Source of the DNA: a virus
DNA length: 64,000 nt
IMG/VR virus record: IMGVR_UViG_3300010885_037407
Coordinates: 1 to 64,000 of that record
Reading direction: 5' to 3' (one strand)
The translations under genes and the position numbers were made by a program. The stretch's first letter is position 1, and each line of letters begins with the position of its first letter. Below the pieces are notes generated by a model, which had not been told where the DNA came from, made no database searches, and worked only from the letters and a program-made list of their open reading frames with translations. Positions 35,608 to 44,980 of the stretch are shown here, one piece after another.

Positions 35608-36609
35608 TTAATTTCTTTTATTAGATACAAATATTTGATTGATTAATTTTTCTGAATCAAAATAATTTTCAAATAGCAATTCTTGAGTTAGTTTAATCAA
35701 TGGTCTATATGAATCATAGTTTCCAACTAACTCTTTTACTTTGCTAGTCATATCAGGAGCAAATTTACTATAATTGAAAATTGAAGATGTCCATTCTGCA
35801 GGATATCTAAATTCTTCTGGCACTAACTCTCTCAACCCTTCAATGTCTGGTATTAATGGAATTGTTCCTAACAAAATACATTCATAAATTTCAACTCCTA
35901 TATTTGGATTTGTATAAGGAAGTAATGATAATTTTGCTCTAGACAATTGCCTTAATAGTTGATGTCTTTCCAATGGCACATGCTCTTGAGCGAAGACAAT
36001 TTGGATACCTTTATGCACTCTTATAAAGTCGTACACAATAGCTTCTTGTAACTGAGTATACTGATTCCATGGGAAAACGATTAAATTCTGTTTATTGAAT
36101 AAACCATTGTACAATGACATTTCTAAATCTAAATAGTCTAAAGGAAACGGCATTATATGCAGCTTGTCCTCTGTGACTTTTTGAAGACTTTTGAACTTAT
36201 CTGCATAGAATTTTGATATGAAGAAGTTCTTATCTAAACAATCAAAACTTCCTTTTTCATAAAGCTTTCTCCAAGTTATTTCTGTCGTTGGTTTGTATTC
36301 TTTGTCATAATCAATATAACATCCATTGGTCCAAAATCCTAATAACTCTACATCTACTTGATTGGTTTCTGCCCAATGCTTAACATATCTTGTTGCTGAT
36401 GACCAAGCATTGGTAAATATAAATTTATCTTCATTAGATATTGATTTGGATTCAAACAATGCTTTGATATCTGCTATGTCTACAACTTCAACAACTTTGC
36501 AATCTTCATCTCCTTTTGCTTCTATATATCCTTGTAATAAAGAAGCTAAATGAGTCTCCCATGAATCGTCTTTGGCAATTAATGGGTCTACTACTACATA
36601 AACTGTCAT
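35608..36609 (-). CDS. GT4-like GT-B glycosyltransferase
   Basis: The C-terminal donor domain carries NIGVEIYECILLGTIPLIP near 250-268 (E-x7-type donor motif) and LSLLPYTNP. The N-terminal domain begins TVYVVVDPLIAKDD with a nonstandard first loop. It overlaps the preceding small gene by one base. One of three glycosyltransferases outside the main cluster. Confidence 0.65.
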   Translation of the reverse strand: MTVYVVVDPLIAKDDSWETHLASLLQGYIEAKGDEDCKVVEVVDIADIKALFESKSISNEDKFIFTNAWSSATRYVKHWAETNQVDVELLGFWTNGCYIDYDKEYKPTTEITWRKLYEKGSFDCLDKNFFISKFYADKFKSLQKVTEDKLHIMPFPLDYLDLEMSLYNGLFNKQNLIVFPWNQYTQLQEAIVYDFIRVHKGIQIVFAQEHVPLERHQLLRQLSRAKLSLLPYTNPNIGVEIYECILLGTIPLIPDIEGLRELVPEEFRYPAEWTSSIFNYSKFAPDMTSKVKELVGNYDSYRPLIKLTQELLFENYFDSEKLINQIFVSNKRN

Positions 36610-36779
36610 TATTTTCGAATTCGTTTATATCTTGCTAAACCATCATTTGATACACTCTTAAATCGAGCAAATTTTCTAATAGGATATTTGTCTTCATCTG
36701 TATCATATACATTTATTTCTCCATCAAATTCCCAATTGCTCCATTTTCTAGTCCACCATTTTAAAATTATATCTAACAT
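36609..36779 (-). CDS. Small basic hypothetical protein (56 aa)
   Basis: ATG at 36779 lies two bases after the upstream stop; the frame is open further up but would overlap that gene. MLDIILKWWTRKWSNWEF is an aromatic and basic N-terminus, and the C-terminus is strongly basic (LARYKRIRK). No family. Confidence 0.5.
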   Translation of the reverse strand: MLDIILKWWTRKWSNWEFDGEINVYDTDEDKYPIRKFARFKSVSNDGLARYKRIRK

Positions 36780-36781
36780 AA

Positions 36782-37141
36782 TTAATTGATTTTTTCTACA
36801 CGAGCACCATTTTCTTGATCTTCCCAACACTCAACCCATTCACAATCAAATCTTTCTAAAATTTCACGCGATAGCATTTCACAAGATTGAGAACCAAATT
36901 CATGAGTTCGAGTGCCATTGTCATAATACTTATACTCAAGATGACCTAATACATCTCTTTTAAACATTATAAACTCTACATCTCTATCATCATGATTAAC
37001 TGCTTTGCTAATTGTAAAGTGAAACATATGTCTATGCCTGTCAGCTAAAAACGCAACTTCAGGAAATAACTCTGCTGCCTTTGGAAAGTTGTGCATTGCA
37101 TCAACTGCCAATTTAACCATTACTGTTGTTTTTGTATTCAT
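36782..37141 (-). CDS. Conserved-looking phage protein of unknown function (119 aa)
   Basis: Compact alpha/beta protein with VKLAVDAMHNFPKA, DRDVEFIMFKRDVL, FGSQSCEMLSREILERF and a final WEDQENGA. The pattern is familiar from hypothetical proteins of T4-like phages as I remember them, without known role. It sits nine bases after the DNA polymerase gene, so a link to replication is possible. Confidence 0.6.
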   Translation of the reverse strand: MNTKTTVMVKLAVDAMHNFPKAAELFPEVAFLADRHRHMFHFTISKAVNHDDRDVEFIMFKRDVLGHLEYKYYDNGTRTHEFGSQSCEMLSREILERFDCEWVECWEDQENGARVEKIN

Positions 37142-37150
37142 ACTTTTAAT

Positions 37151-39727
37151 TTAGAAGCTGAAGAAATCAGCCATATTATCATTTTTAGGTATTCTGCCAT
37201 ATCTCAAAGCATCATAAAATCCTTGCAATTTATTCTCTAATGACGCTGTGAATATTCTATCATAATCAATGTATTGAGTTATGAAGTCAATAATTTCTTT
37301 AGGGTCATCAAAACCTTTTACTGCACAACTATCCAATCCAAATGGGTTTGCTTTTAAATAAGTCCACTTAATCTTTTCTCCATCTAATATAGGTTGAGAA
37401 GAAGTTATCTTATAGTACAACATTAAATCATTGTAGTTTAAAGCTGACTTTGTGTGTGCTGGAGTACCTTTAACTCTATCACCAAACATATTACTTTTGT
37501 CTGATTTTTTAGTTTTAACTTTGTACTTTTTCAATTCTTTAACACCTGTCGGAAACATAATATCAAACATTGGCTTTGATTTCATTTCTTCTCTAAATGC
37601 TAACACCTTATCATCAATTTGCTTTTGAGGAGATATGTTTAAAATATCAATTAAGATACCTGACATAAACTCTCTAAATGCTTTTGGGAAATTGGATCTT
37701 ACAACATCCATTCCTTTTACATCTAATTTCCATTCTTTTGCACCATTAGTCATTTGTGATATTAAGATGCCTTTCTCTGATATAATCTTTTGAGCATATC
37801 GTTTTTTGGCTATCCATAATCCAGACTCAGCTACATATTCTTGCTTGATGTTTAAGAAGTGAGTATCAGAGTTTAAGAAATGCTTGGCAAATGAATCCCA
37901 AGAATCATTGATATACTTTTCAACTACTTGAGAAGTTTTATAAGTAACATCAATTTTTTCTTGTTTAGTCATTGACTTATTCATTTTACTTTCCATTAAA
38001 TCAATAATTGGTTTAGCAGAAAAGTAATTTGAATCAGTATCCACATAAATTACATACTCTTTATCGACACCAGTTTGTTTAGTAAACCATTCATTACCTT
38101 TCATCATAGCATGCTTGATAACCTGTTGCCCTGTCAATGTAATAGACTCAGCATTATCTAAATCATGAAATCTAAAACCTGGAGCTCCTAATGCACCATA
38201 CAAAGAGTTATTTACAATCTTCATAGTATGCTGTCTAGAGTCAAAGAATTTAGACATATCAGCATTTCCTTCTTTACCATATTTTTTAGCAAGACCTCTA
38301 TACTCCTCTCTTTCATTCATCCAAGTTGCTAGAATAGAAGGAATTAGTCCACCTTTGTCTGCATTGTAAACTACTCCAATTGAAGATACGGTACATTTAT
38401 TATCTAATAGCCATTGACGAAATTCAATGTCTGGAATTAAATAATGTTTTGAGCCTGACTTCAACTTCATGTTTAAGTCTGCTGTCTTACCTGACCAAAA
38501 TGCTTCTTTCACTGCATCCCAATTCTCTACTCTACCAAATTTAGTTTCTGGAGATATGTTTAAAGTTCTAATGATAGAAGGATATAGAGATGCCATATCC
38601 TCATCAAATACCCATTCATAAACTCCTGGTATTGGATCTTTTACATAGGCTCCTGCAAAGTCATTAGATATTGCTTCTTCTCCTGCAGTCACAGCTTCAC
38701 GAAGCTTTTTATTAGGAGCTACAATATCTAAACGTTTCATATAGGTTATACATGCACCATCTAAATATCTAGTTGGAAAATATACATCTTCATAAGGCAC
38801 ATGACCTTTGTGACATATACCTCGAGCCAATGAAAGGAATTTAAGTTTTTCATCTAATTCCAATACCAATGTAACGTCATTAACGTTATACTCAATAAAC
38901 TTCTCAGGGTCTGTTTTATATAAATGATCTAGATTTCCTTCATATTCAATTTTACCTTTACCTAATTCCTTTTTACAAATATTGTCCAATGAATAAGATG
39001 ACTCTTCTGAATATGTAAATAATTTATAAAGTGCCATGTAATCTAAACAAGACACTCCCATAATTCTATATCGATTTCTGTGCTGTAAATAAATTACTTC
39101 ATTTACTGGAGAAAGCATATCAGCAAATTGCTTTCCGTGAACTTGAGTTATTCTATTATACAAATAAGGAATATCAAAAAAGTCAATGTTCCATCCTGTT
39201 ATAATTGTAGGTTTGATCTCAAGATAGTGAGTAAGGAATCTAGTAATTAATTCATCTTCAGTAGTTACTACTTCTAAAATTAAATCCTTATCTGTATATG
39301 GTTTTAAGTTTTTATCCTTATCTACAATAATTGCTACTGATTGATTCCCTGCTCTGTCATGAAATGCGATTGAAGTCATTGGTTGCCAAGCTTCGTCTGC
39401 CGATGAAAAACCTCCTACTGTTGAAACCTCAATATCTATAAATAATTCTTTATGACCCACTGAAGGATCATCAGATTCAAAATACATATCTATTAAGGTT
39501 CTAACTTCTGGATTGATATCAGACTCATATATCTGACCTTTTTGAATATCATGCTCATCCCAGTTAGTAACTTTCTCTACTTTGTTACCATCTAATGCAA
39601 CACATCTTCCATGTGCACTTTTCTTATAAGCATATTTTTTAAATGGAAATTGTAAATGTCCTAACTTGTCGTCCCAAACATGTACTAAATTTTTATTCTT
39701 TTGATATGCTATATTTTGATATGCCAT
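37151..39727 (-). CDS. DNA polymerase, family B (T4 gp43-like)
   Basis: 858 residues with both activities visible. 3'-5' exonuclease: DIE at 98-100, GWNIDFFDIPYL near 178-189, and YNVNDVTLVL near 280-289. Polymerase: motif A DMASLYPSI at 377-385, motif B KIVNNSLYGALG at 503-514, and motif C YVDTDS at 561-566 with Asp563 and Asp565. This is the replicative polymerase of the clamp system coded nearby. It starts directly after the glycosyltransferase gene at 39728. Confidence 0.95.
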   Translation of the reverse strand: MAYQNIAYQKNKNLVHVWDDKLGHLQFPFKKYAYKKSAHGRCVALDGNKVEKVTNWDEHDIQKGQIYESDINPEVRTLIDMYFESDDPSVGHKELFIDIEVSTVGGFSSADEAWQPMTSIAFHDRAGNQSVAIIVDKDKNLKPYTDKDLILEVVTTEDELITRFLTHYLEIKPTIITGWNIDFFDIPYLYNRITQVHGKQFADMLSPVNEVIYLQHRNRYRIMGVSCLDYMALYKLFTYSEESSYSLDNICKKELGKGKIEYEGNLDHLYKTDPEKFIEYNVNDVTLVLELDEKLKFLSLARGICHKGHVPYEDVYFPTRYLDGACITYMKRLDIVAPNKKLREAVTAGEEAISNDFAGAYVKDPIPGVYEWVFDEDMASLYPSIIRTLNISPETKFGRVENWDAVKEAFWSGKTADLNMKLKSGSKHYLIPDIEFRQWLLDNKCTVSSIGVVYNADKGGLIPSILATWMNEREEYRGLAKKYGKEGNADMSKFFDSRQHTMKIVNNSLYGALGAPGFRFHDLDNAESITLTGQQVIKHAMMKGNEWFTKQTGVDKEYVIYVDTDSNYFSAKPIIDLMESKMNKSMTKQEKIDVTYKTSQVVEKYINDSWDSFAKHFLNSDTHFLNIKQEYVAESGLWIAKKRYAQKIISEKGILISQMTNGAKEWKLDVKGMDVVRSNFPKAFREFMSGILIDILNISPQKQIDDKVLAFREEMKSKPMFDIMFPTGVKELKKYKVKTKKSDKSNMFGDRVKGTPAHTKSALNYNDLMLYYKITSSQPILDGEKIKWTYLKANPFGLDSCAVKGFDDPKEIIDFITQYIDYDRIFTASLENKLQGFYDALRYGRIPKNDNMADFFSF

Positions 39728-40732
39728 CTATTTACTTGTTTTAATAACGTCAATCATTATTTGTGCATTGTTATCCCATTTTTCTGTCCAAGACATTGGA
39801 ACTACTAAACCACCTTCATTGAATTTTGTTTCAATTTCATATACTGATTCATATACATTTTTAGCAGGTACCATTTCAGGGCAACAAGCTCTATTCGGAA
39901 CTAAAATTTCACAACCAAAATAAATTGCTTCTTGAATAGTGTAGCCAAACGTTTCTTGATAAGCAGTTGACAAATACCATTTTGCTCTTTTCATTAAATC
40001 AAAATACTCTGCTTTTGTCAATGAATGTCTATACTCAATATTTTTAGGAAGTTTACCTAAATCTTTTGCTGGGCCTGAAGAAGTAATAATAATTTTCTTA
40101 TCTGTGAATTTTGCAAATTCTATTAATTCAGCAATTCCTTTTTCTTTGGAAAATCTATGTGGCCAAATAACAAAATCTTCTTTGGCTCCTTCGTTTGGAA
40201 ATTGCTTCATATATTCCAAGTCCCATACTAATCCTGTTGTGTAAACAGTTGCTGGATTCAAATTGAAATGGTTACATACATTTTCTTTATGGTCATCACT
40301 GCCTACAAAAATTCCATCACATATAAAGTGATATCCTGCTTCTGAAGCATCTGCCCAATATGATAATTGTTGTACAAAGTCTGTCTTATCAGCTCTACCT
40401 GCATAATTAATTCCAAATACTTTTACATCCATGTCTTGTAACTCAGACATATATTTAATCATTTCAATTCCTGGAAAGAATATATCTCCAATTAAAAATG
40501 AATCTCCGTTTTCTACTTTGCCTTCATTGAATAAATCTGCAACCATTTGAAGTTGGGCTGCTTTGAATTTACATGTATTGACAATGTCTAGAAATTGACC
40601 TCTTTTAATTTCAGTATCAATTTCTACTTTTGGATACAATGAGATATCTACTTTTGGATAGATAGCTGCATTCATCATTTCGGTATATCTTTGTGGTAAT
40701 TCTTCTAATGGAAGATAAATAATTTTGCTCAT
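39728..40732 (-). CDS. GT4 glycosyltransferase
   Basis: FVIWPHRFSKEKGIAELIEF near 188-207 is the first strand and helix of the donor domain (HRFSKEKG-type loop). AYQETFGYTIQEAIYFGCEIL near 263-283 is the E-x7-E donor motif. Placed directly before the DNA polymerase gene in the same unit, which could hint at DNA glycosylation but is only positional. Confidence 0.75.
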   Translation of the reverse strand: MSKIIYLPLEELPQRYTEMMNAAIYPKVDISLYPKVEIDTEIKRGQFLDIVNTCKFKAAQLQMVADLFNEGKVENGDSFLIGDIFFPGIEMIKYMSELQDMDVKVFGINYAGRADKTDFVQQLSYWADASEAGYHFICDGIFVGSDDHKENVCNHFNLNPATVYTTGLVWDLEYMKQFPNEGAKEDFVIWPHRFSKEKGIAELIEFAKFTDKKIIITSSGPAKDLGKLPKNIEYRHSLTKAEYFDLMKRAKWYLSTAYQETFGYTIQEAIYFGCEILVPNRACCPEMVPAKNVYESVYEIETKFNEGGLVVPMSWTEKWDNNAQIMIDVIKTSK

Positions 40733-40750
40733 AAACTTTATTTTATTTTA

Positions 40751-40782
40751 ATAATATAAGTAATTCTATTGAAAGAAACTAG
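40751..40782 (-). promoter_or_regulatory. Promoter of the DNA polymerase unit
   Basis: Minus strand: CTAG in place of TTTG, 20 bases (core TCAATAGAATTA, G at position 13), TATATTAT. Eighteen bases before the start at 40732. Confidence 0.45.
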
Positions 40783-42157
40783 AGAAAGATTCAATTTCCT
40801 CCTCTACAACTTCTTTGTGATATAAGTTTCCTTCTGCATCCACTACACCTAAATATGTTTCTGTATTGGTATGTTTAACATTGTAATAATTGGCATTAGC
40901 ATAAATAGATTCAATATCACTCGTTAAATAAATAACTCCTTTGGTATTTTGTGTTTTGAAATATTCTGATAAAGCAATCCAAGTTCCTTCATTTTCCTTT
41001 AAATAAGTATAAAGTCTATTTCTAGGAATTGTTTTTGAATTAAGCACAGGGCCATTTTTTAATAAATTCAACAAGGCAGTTTCATATGCTAATTGATAAT
41101 CTTCAAATTCTTTAGCAACTACCTCTTCATTGTGAACATGATTGTTGTACAAGTTCCAAATTACATCTACACACTCTGCTTGATTAGCTACTGTTAAATT
41201 TGTCATATGATGAAAGTTGTAATGCCAATTATATTTGTCTAATACAACAGTTGGCATAAATCGTAATGCTTCCATTACTGCAATTCCGAATGATTCATTT
41301 TTATAAGGCATTAGAGCTACCTTTGCAGATTGAATCAAAGCTGCTTTTTCATGACCTACTACATCAGATACAATTTCATAATTAGTATGTCCTATAGCTG
41401 CAAAGTCAGCTTCAAACTTTTTAACATGAGCCTTTCTAGTTAAAACTTTTGCCTTTAATTCTACTCCATACTTTTCTTTAATACCTGCTAATGTCTTAAA
41501 GTATATTTCAGGATTTTTTCTATCTTCATGGCGTCCAATAAATAACAATCCTTCTTGATTTGTTAAATTTAAACTATCAGAATCAGTTATTGGATAAGGC
41601 TGAATGTATAAATTATGACCGGGATCTTTTTGAAGTTTGTCATAATTTTGTTGAGTTTGTATTAGTGTAGTAATTGGAAAATACATCATTTTCTCAATTA
41701 AATCATAATAACAATCTTTGAATACTCCTGCAGATAGTTCTGGATTAATAGATGCACATTCATGAGCATATGAAGCTATCTTAATACTTTTATGCAATTC
41801 CATTTGATAACAGGTAAAAGCTGATTCTGTGTCATTGCAAATAATTAAATCGTAAGTGTGATTGGAAAGTGCTTTGACAATAGCAGTTCTGAAATTTATT
41901 GCTTTTTCGAAATTGAAGCTATCTCCAAATTGAAATAAGTTAGAATGCTTTCCATAAGAATGGCGTTCTGCTTTGTCTGGCGTATATACATTAACTTCAT
42001 ATTCTTCTAGGAAATTTGCTTCTGGTTCCCCGTCACACACAATATCAATACAATGGCCGTTTTGAAGAAGTGTCTTGACTACACCTAACATGAAAATTCC
42101 GTGCCCTGAAGAGGGACGGAAATTCATTTTGTTTATTATAAATAATACTCTTTTCAT
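40766..42157 (-). CDS. GT4 glycosyltransferase (463 aa)
   Basis: N-terminal Gly-rich loop KMNFRPSSGHGIFMLGVV, LLFIGRHEDRKNPEIYFKTL near 207-226 (donor-domain start), and NESFGIAVMEALRFMPTVVL near 300-320 (E-x7-E). An extra C-terminal domain of about 90 residues ends in an acidic tail. Its start lies just after one arm of inverted repeat B. Confidence 0.75.
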   Translation of the reverse strand: MKRVLFIINKMNFRPSSGHGIFMLGVVKTLLQNGHCIDIVCDGEPEANFLEEYEVNVYTPDKAERHSYGKHSNLFQFGDSFNFEKAINFRTAIVKALSNHTYDLIICNDTESAFTCYQMELHKSIKIASYAHECASINPELSAGVFKDCYYDLIEKMMYFPITTLIQTQQNYDKLQKDPGHNLYIQPYPITDSDSLNLTNQEGLLFIGRHEDRKNPEIYFKTLAGIKEKYGVELKAKVLTRKAHVKKFEADFAAIGHTNYEIVSDVVGHEKAALIQSAKVALMPYKNESFGIAVMEALRFMPTVVLDKYNWHYNFHHMTNLTVANQAECVDVIWNLYNNHVHNEEVVAKEFEDYQLAYETALLNLLKNGPVLNSKTIPRNRLYTYLKENEGTWIALSEYFKTQNTKGVIYLTSDIESIYANANYYNVKHTNTETYLGVVDAEGNLYHKEVVEEEIESFSSFFQ

Positions 42158-42160
42158 AAA

Positions 42161-42177
42161 TAATTACTGTGCTAGCT
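42161..42177. repeat. Transcript 3' arm of inverted repeat B
   Basis: TAATTACTGTGCTAGCT is the reverse complement of 42580-42597 except for one extra base there. It lies between the stop at 42184 and the start at 42157. Confidence 0.6.
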
Positions 42178-42183
42178 TTTATT

Positions 42184-42555
42184 TTATCCGTTTAATATTT
42201 GTTTTTTACTTTCTTTTTTTGTTTTAAGCTTATGCTCAAAGTATTCTTCTAATGCTTTTAATCTTTCATTGAGATTCAAATTTGTTCTGCCTTCCAGCTT
42301 ATCAACTCTTGAATCTGTATGACTAATTGCTTCACTGAACATAGTATTTACTCGATCAATCTCTCGATCTATTCTTCTATTAACGCTTAAGTCATTGTCA
42401 TTAATTTGTTTTTCAATTGAATTAGCAAGTGCTGATTCAAGATTTGCAGCAAATACTTGCAACTTATTAACTTCTACAACTGTCTTAACCAATACCACAA
42501 CCCCTGCTATTCCAAGAACTGCACCTATGCCTAAAATAAATGATAATGTTTCCAT
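42184..42555 (-). CDS. Membrane-anchored coiled-coil protein (123 aa)
   Basis: Residues 4-27 are a membrane helix (LSFILGIGAVLGIAGVVVLV), followed by a long charged coiled coil (NRRIDREIDRVNTMFSEAI, VDKLEGRTNLNLNERLKAL) and a basic end. The build is like DUF948-type proteins and like the gene at 1343. It is alone between the two arms of inverted repeat B, so it may be a separately acquired gene. Confidence 0.6.
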   Translation of the reverse strand: METLSFILGIGAVLGIAGVVVLVKTVVEVNKLQVFAANLESALANSIEKQINDNDLSVNRRIDREIDRVNTMFSEAISHTDSRVDKLEGRTNLNLNERLKALEEYFEHKLKTKKESKKQILNG

Positions 42556-42579
42556 ATGTTTGATTTGTTAATGATAATT

Positions 42580-42597
42580 AGCTAGCACAGATAATTA
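42580..42597. repeat. Transcript 5' arm of inverted repeat B
   Basis: AGCTAGCACAGATAATTA, overlapping the stop codon of folE by three bases. With 42161-42177 it encloses one gene, about 0.44 kb. Confidence 0.6.
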
Positions 42598-43236
42598 CTT
42601 TTTAGCTTTTAAATAATCTATAAATTTATAAAATTCATTTCTAGTAGCTGGATCTTCTCTGAAAGCTCCTGAAAGTTTACTTGTAATCATAGTTGAGTCA
42701 TGTCTAACTCCTCTAACACAAGCACACATATGATTTGCTTCAATTACTACTGCTACTCCTTTATTTCCTTCACAAGTTGCATTTATAAATGATGCAATTT
42801 GTTCAGTTAAATTTTCTTGCACTTGAGGACGTCTTGCGAAATACTCTACAATTCTATTTAATTTAGACAATCCAATTACCTTACCATCTGGAGAAGGAAT
42901 ATAAGCTACGTGAGCAAATCCAATAAATGGTAAATGGTGATGTGAACAAAATGATTTCATATCAATATTACCTTGAAATACTACACCATCATACTTATCT
43001 AAATTATCAAATGCTGTGATTTTAGGAGCATCTACAAAACAACCTTGAGCTAAATCATTTACAAAGGCTTTTGCTACACGTCTAGGCGTATCAGATGAAT
43101 TAGGGTCATTTTCCCAATCAATTCCTAATGCTGTCATGTAATTACCATAATGAGTAGCAGCATGTTCAATCATTGCCAACTTCTCTTCTTCTGTTCTTGG
43201 AATAGAAGAATTTGCATATTTCAATAACTCTGTCAT
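42595..43236 (-). CDS. folE: GTP cyclohydrolase I
   Basis: Catalyses GTP to 7,8-dihydroneopterin triphosphate, the first step of the 7-deazaguanine pathway. [19 protein letters not shown] near 118-136 has the zinc-binding Cys and His; [20 protein letters not shown] near 144-163 is the classic signature; [15 protein letters not shown] near 183 gives the second zinc Cys. Full length (213 aa). It follows groES by one base. Confidence 0.9.
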   Translation of the reverse strand: MTELLKYANSSIPRTEEEKLAMIEHAATHYGNYMTALGIDWENDPNSSDTPRRVAKAFVNDLAQGCFVDAPKITAFDNLDKYDGVVFQGNIDMKSFCSHHHLPFIGFAHVAYIPSPDGKVIGLSKLNRIVEYFARRPQVQENLTEQIASFINATCEGNKGVAVVIEANHMCACVRGVRHDSTMITSKLSGAFREDPATRNEFYKFIDYLKAKK

Positions 43237-43572
43237 TTACAAAGGTAATTCTAATTGTTCTTCATCTTCAAGTATAGCCAAGAATTCAGATTCTCTATAC
43301 AACATATAATCTACTCCACCTAATTTAATTAGCTGACCTTGACCATAAGGAGGTAATACTACTTCCATTCCTACTTTTGCAGTCATTGGAATTAATACTC
43401 CATTTTGAGTATACAATCCAGGCCCTACTGCTACTACTTTTGCTATTTTCACATCATCAGCTTTAACTGTTTCTGGAATTATAATTCCTGTTGATGTTCT
43501 TTTTTCTGATTTGCCTTTTTCTTCAAGTACTAAAACTCTGTCTCCTAAAGGTCTTATTTTCTTATCTGCCAT
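43237..43572 (-). CDS. groES: Co-chaperonin GroES
   Basis: MADKKIRPLGDRVLVLEEKG is the conserved start; KRTSTGIIIPETVKADD near 24-40 is the mobile loop (with GIII hydrophobic contact to GroEL); VGPGLYTQNG follows, and the DYMLYRESEFLAIL end is typical. An acidic extension (EDEEQLELPL) makes it 111 aa, longer than the usual 95-97. It caps the GroEL coded at 31622. Coupled to folE and the que genes. Confidence 0.9.
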   Translation of the reverse strand: MADKKIRPLGDRVLVLEEKGKSEKRTSTGIIIPETVKADDVKIAKVVAVGPGLYTQNGVLIPMTAKVGMEVVLPPYGQGQLIKLGGVDYMLYRESEFLAILEDEEQLELPL

Positions 43573-43575
43573 AAT

Positions 43576-43764
43576 TTATTTAATTGAATATTTTGTTCTT
43601 CCGTCTAACGACTCTGCTTTTATTAAATCTTTAGTAATATTTACTAATTTCATATCATGATGCCTTTTTAATATTTCTATTAATTCAACACGAGTAAGTC
43701 TTTTGTTTTGCCATAATGTATGCAAAGCTCTTAACATTTCAAATTCCGTAGCTTTATTTATCAT
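43576..43764 (-). CDS. Small helical protein, winged-helix-like (62 aa)
   Basis: LRALHTLWQNKRLTRVELIEILKR looks like the recognition half of a small helix-turn-helix or winged-helix domain, ending in the strand GRTKYSIK. It overlaps the upstream gene by 11 bases. Regulatory role possible, not shown. Confidence 0.45.
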   Translation of the reverse strand: MINKATEFEMLRALHTLWQNKRLTRVELIEILKRHHDMKLVNITKDLIKAESLDGRTKYSIK

Positions 43765-44050
43765 CTAATTTAATTTCATCTTCTTCTTTAACTATAGGTA
43801 TAAAGTTTTCTTCATCTTCATCAGTCAGACTAGTGCCTGATAATGTAAGTAACATTCTTTCTTTAATTTCTGAATTTACTGCTGCGTCCATTAACTTAAT
43901 TAAGTTAAGTGGATCTTTACCAAAGATATTAAAGAATCTTTCTAAACTCTCGTCTAATTGGAAACGAGTATCGCCTTGAGCCCAGCCTTTCTCGAAATCA
44001 AGATCAAGTACAAAGGCATTTTTCAATATTTTATCTAAATCTAAACGCAT
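43754..44050 (-). CDS. Acidic hypothetical protein (98 aa)
   Basis: Helical acidic protein beginning MRLDLDKILKNAFVLDLDFE and ending in a run of Asp/Glu residues. It overlaps queE by ten bases and the next gene by eleven. No family recognised. Confidence 0.5.
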   Translation of the reverse strand: MRLDLDKILKNAFVLDLDFEKGWAQGDTRFQLDESLERFFNIFGKDPLNLIKLMDAAVNSEIKERMLLTLSGTSLTDEDEENFIPIVKEEDEIKLDDK

Positions 44051-44814
44051 CTTTCTGTATCAAAAGCAATTATATGAGGTCTTCCTGTAAATCTAAATCC
44101 ATTATCTCTTACCCAATCCATTACTTTAGGATAGGTTTTCAATAGTGCTACTCTAGTATCACCTGCCGGCATAAAATAAACTTTATCTTCTGGAATGTCC
44201 ATCATATGAATAAATCCTAAAATTTCTTCTAATATTGATTCTTCTTCACCATCCCATACAGGTTTGATTTGATAATCTAAATGATACACAATTGATTTAG
44301 CTATAGCATCATAATTCAATCTTAACTTGTTATGCTGCTTGACCATCTTGTCGTCAACGATGTCGCCGCTCGGAGTGCTAACACCTGGTTTCGGAATACT
44401 ATTTGAAAACTTAGGGCTAATGCTAAGTAAATCAATCGGAAAGTCTGTTTCCAAGAAATGACTTCCTTCAGTTTCCATAGTAATAAAAATTCCTCTTTCA
44501 TTTGCTAAATGTGTTAATTCGTTTACTAATGCCGGATGCATTGTAGGAGATCCTCCTGTTAGCATCATTTCTGTGATGTGCGGATTTGCATCATACATAG
44601 CTACAATGTCATTGAAGCTAAATGTACCTTTTTCAGGATGAATAGAAGTGTACCAAGAATCACACCAACCACCATCTCCAAACCAACATCTGTGAGTACA
44701 GCCTGTCGTTCTAATTACTATAGTAGGATAACCTGCTCGAGAACCTTCTCCTTGAACTGCAGTGTATATTTCTACTATAGGAAGTGTTTTGTTATAATCT
44801 TCTATTCTTTTCAT
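44041..44814 (-). CDS. queE: 7-carboxy-7-deazaguanine synthase (QueE), unusual Cys spacing
   Basis: Radical SAM enzyme converting carboxytetrahydropterin to 7-carboxy-7-deazaguanine (CDG). YTAVQGEGSRAGYPTIVIRT at 17-36 is the QueE start; MLTGGSPTMHP holds the SAM-binding GG motif. The cluster Cys are C39, C43 and C51 in CTHRCWFGDGGWC, that is CX3CX7C instead of the usual CX3CX2C, so five residues are inserted within the cluster loop. Length 257 aa is in range. It overlaps genes on both sides. Confidence 0.8.
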   Translation of the reverse strand: MKRIEDYNKTLPIVEIYTAVQGEGSRAGYPTIVIRTTGCTHRCWFGDGGWCDSWYTSIHPEKGTFSFNDIVAMYDANPHITEMMLTGGSPTMHPALVNELTHLANERGIFITMETEGSHFLETDFPIDLLSISPKFSNSIPKPGVSTPSGDIVDDKMVKQHNKLRLNYDAIAKSIVYHLDYQIKPVWDGEEESILEEILGFIHMMDIPEDKVYFMPAGDTRVALLKTYPKVMDWVRDNGFRFTGRPHIIAFDTERCV

Positions 44815-44957
44815 TATTTAACTCCTTTAGATTTGTAATGGTCTGCTTTGGAAAATTTAGAAGAAGACTCTTCTTTCTTTGCAACAAATGGCTTTTTAAT
44901 TGTTGGTAACCAAGCCATAAATTGTTCGTAATTTGATTTTGCTGAATTCTTGCTCAT
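44814..44957 (-). CDS. Small basic protein between queD and queE (47 aa)
   Basis: ATG at 44957; TAA overlaps the queE ATG by one base (TAATG). The sequence KSNYEQFMAWLPTIKKPF is followed by a Lys/Ser-rich tail. Conserved position inside the que genes and coupling support a real gene, perhaps an accessory factor. No family. Confidence 0.55.
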   Translation of the reverse strand: MSKNSAKSNYEQFMAWLPTIKKPFVAKKEESSSKFSKADHYKSKGVK

Positions 44958-44980
44958 GTAATTTATATTTAGTTATTTGT

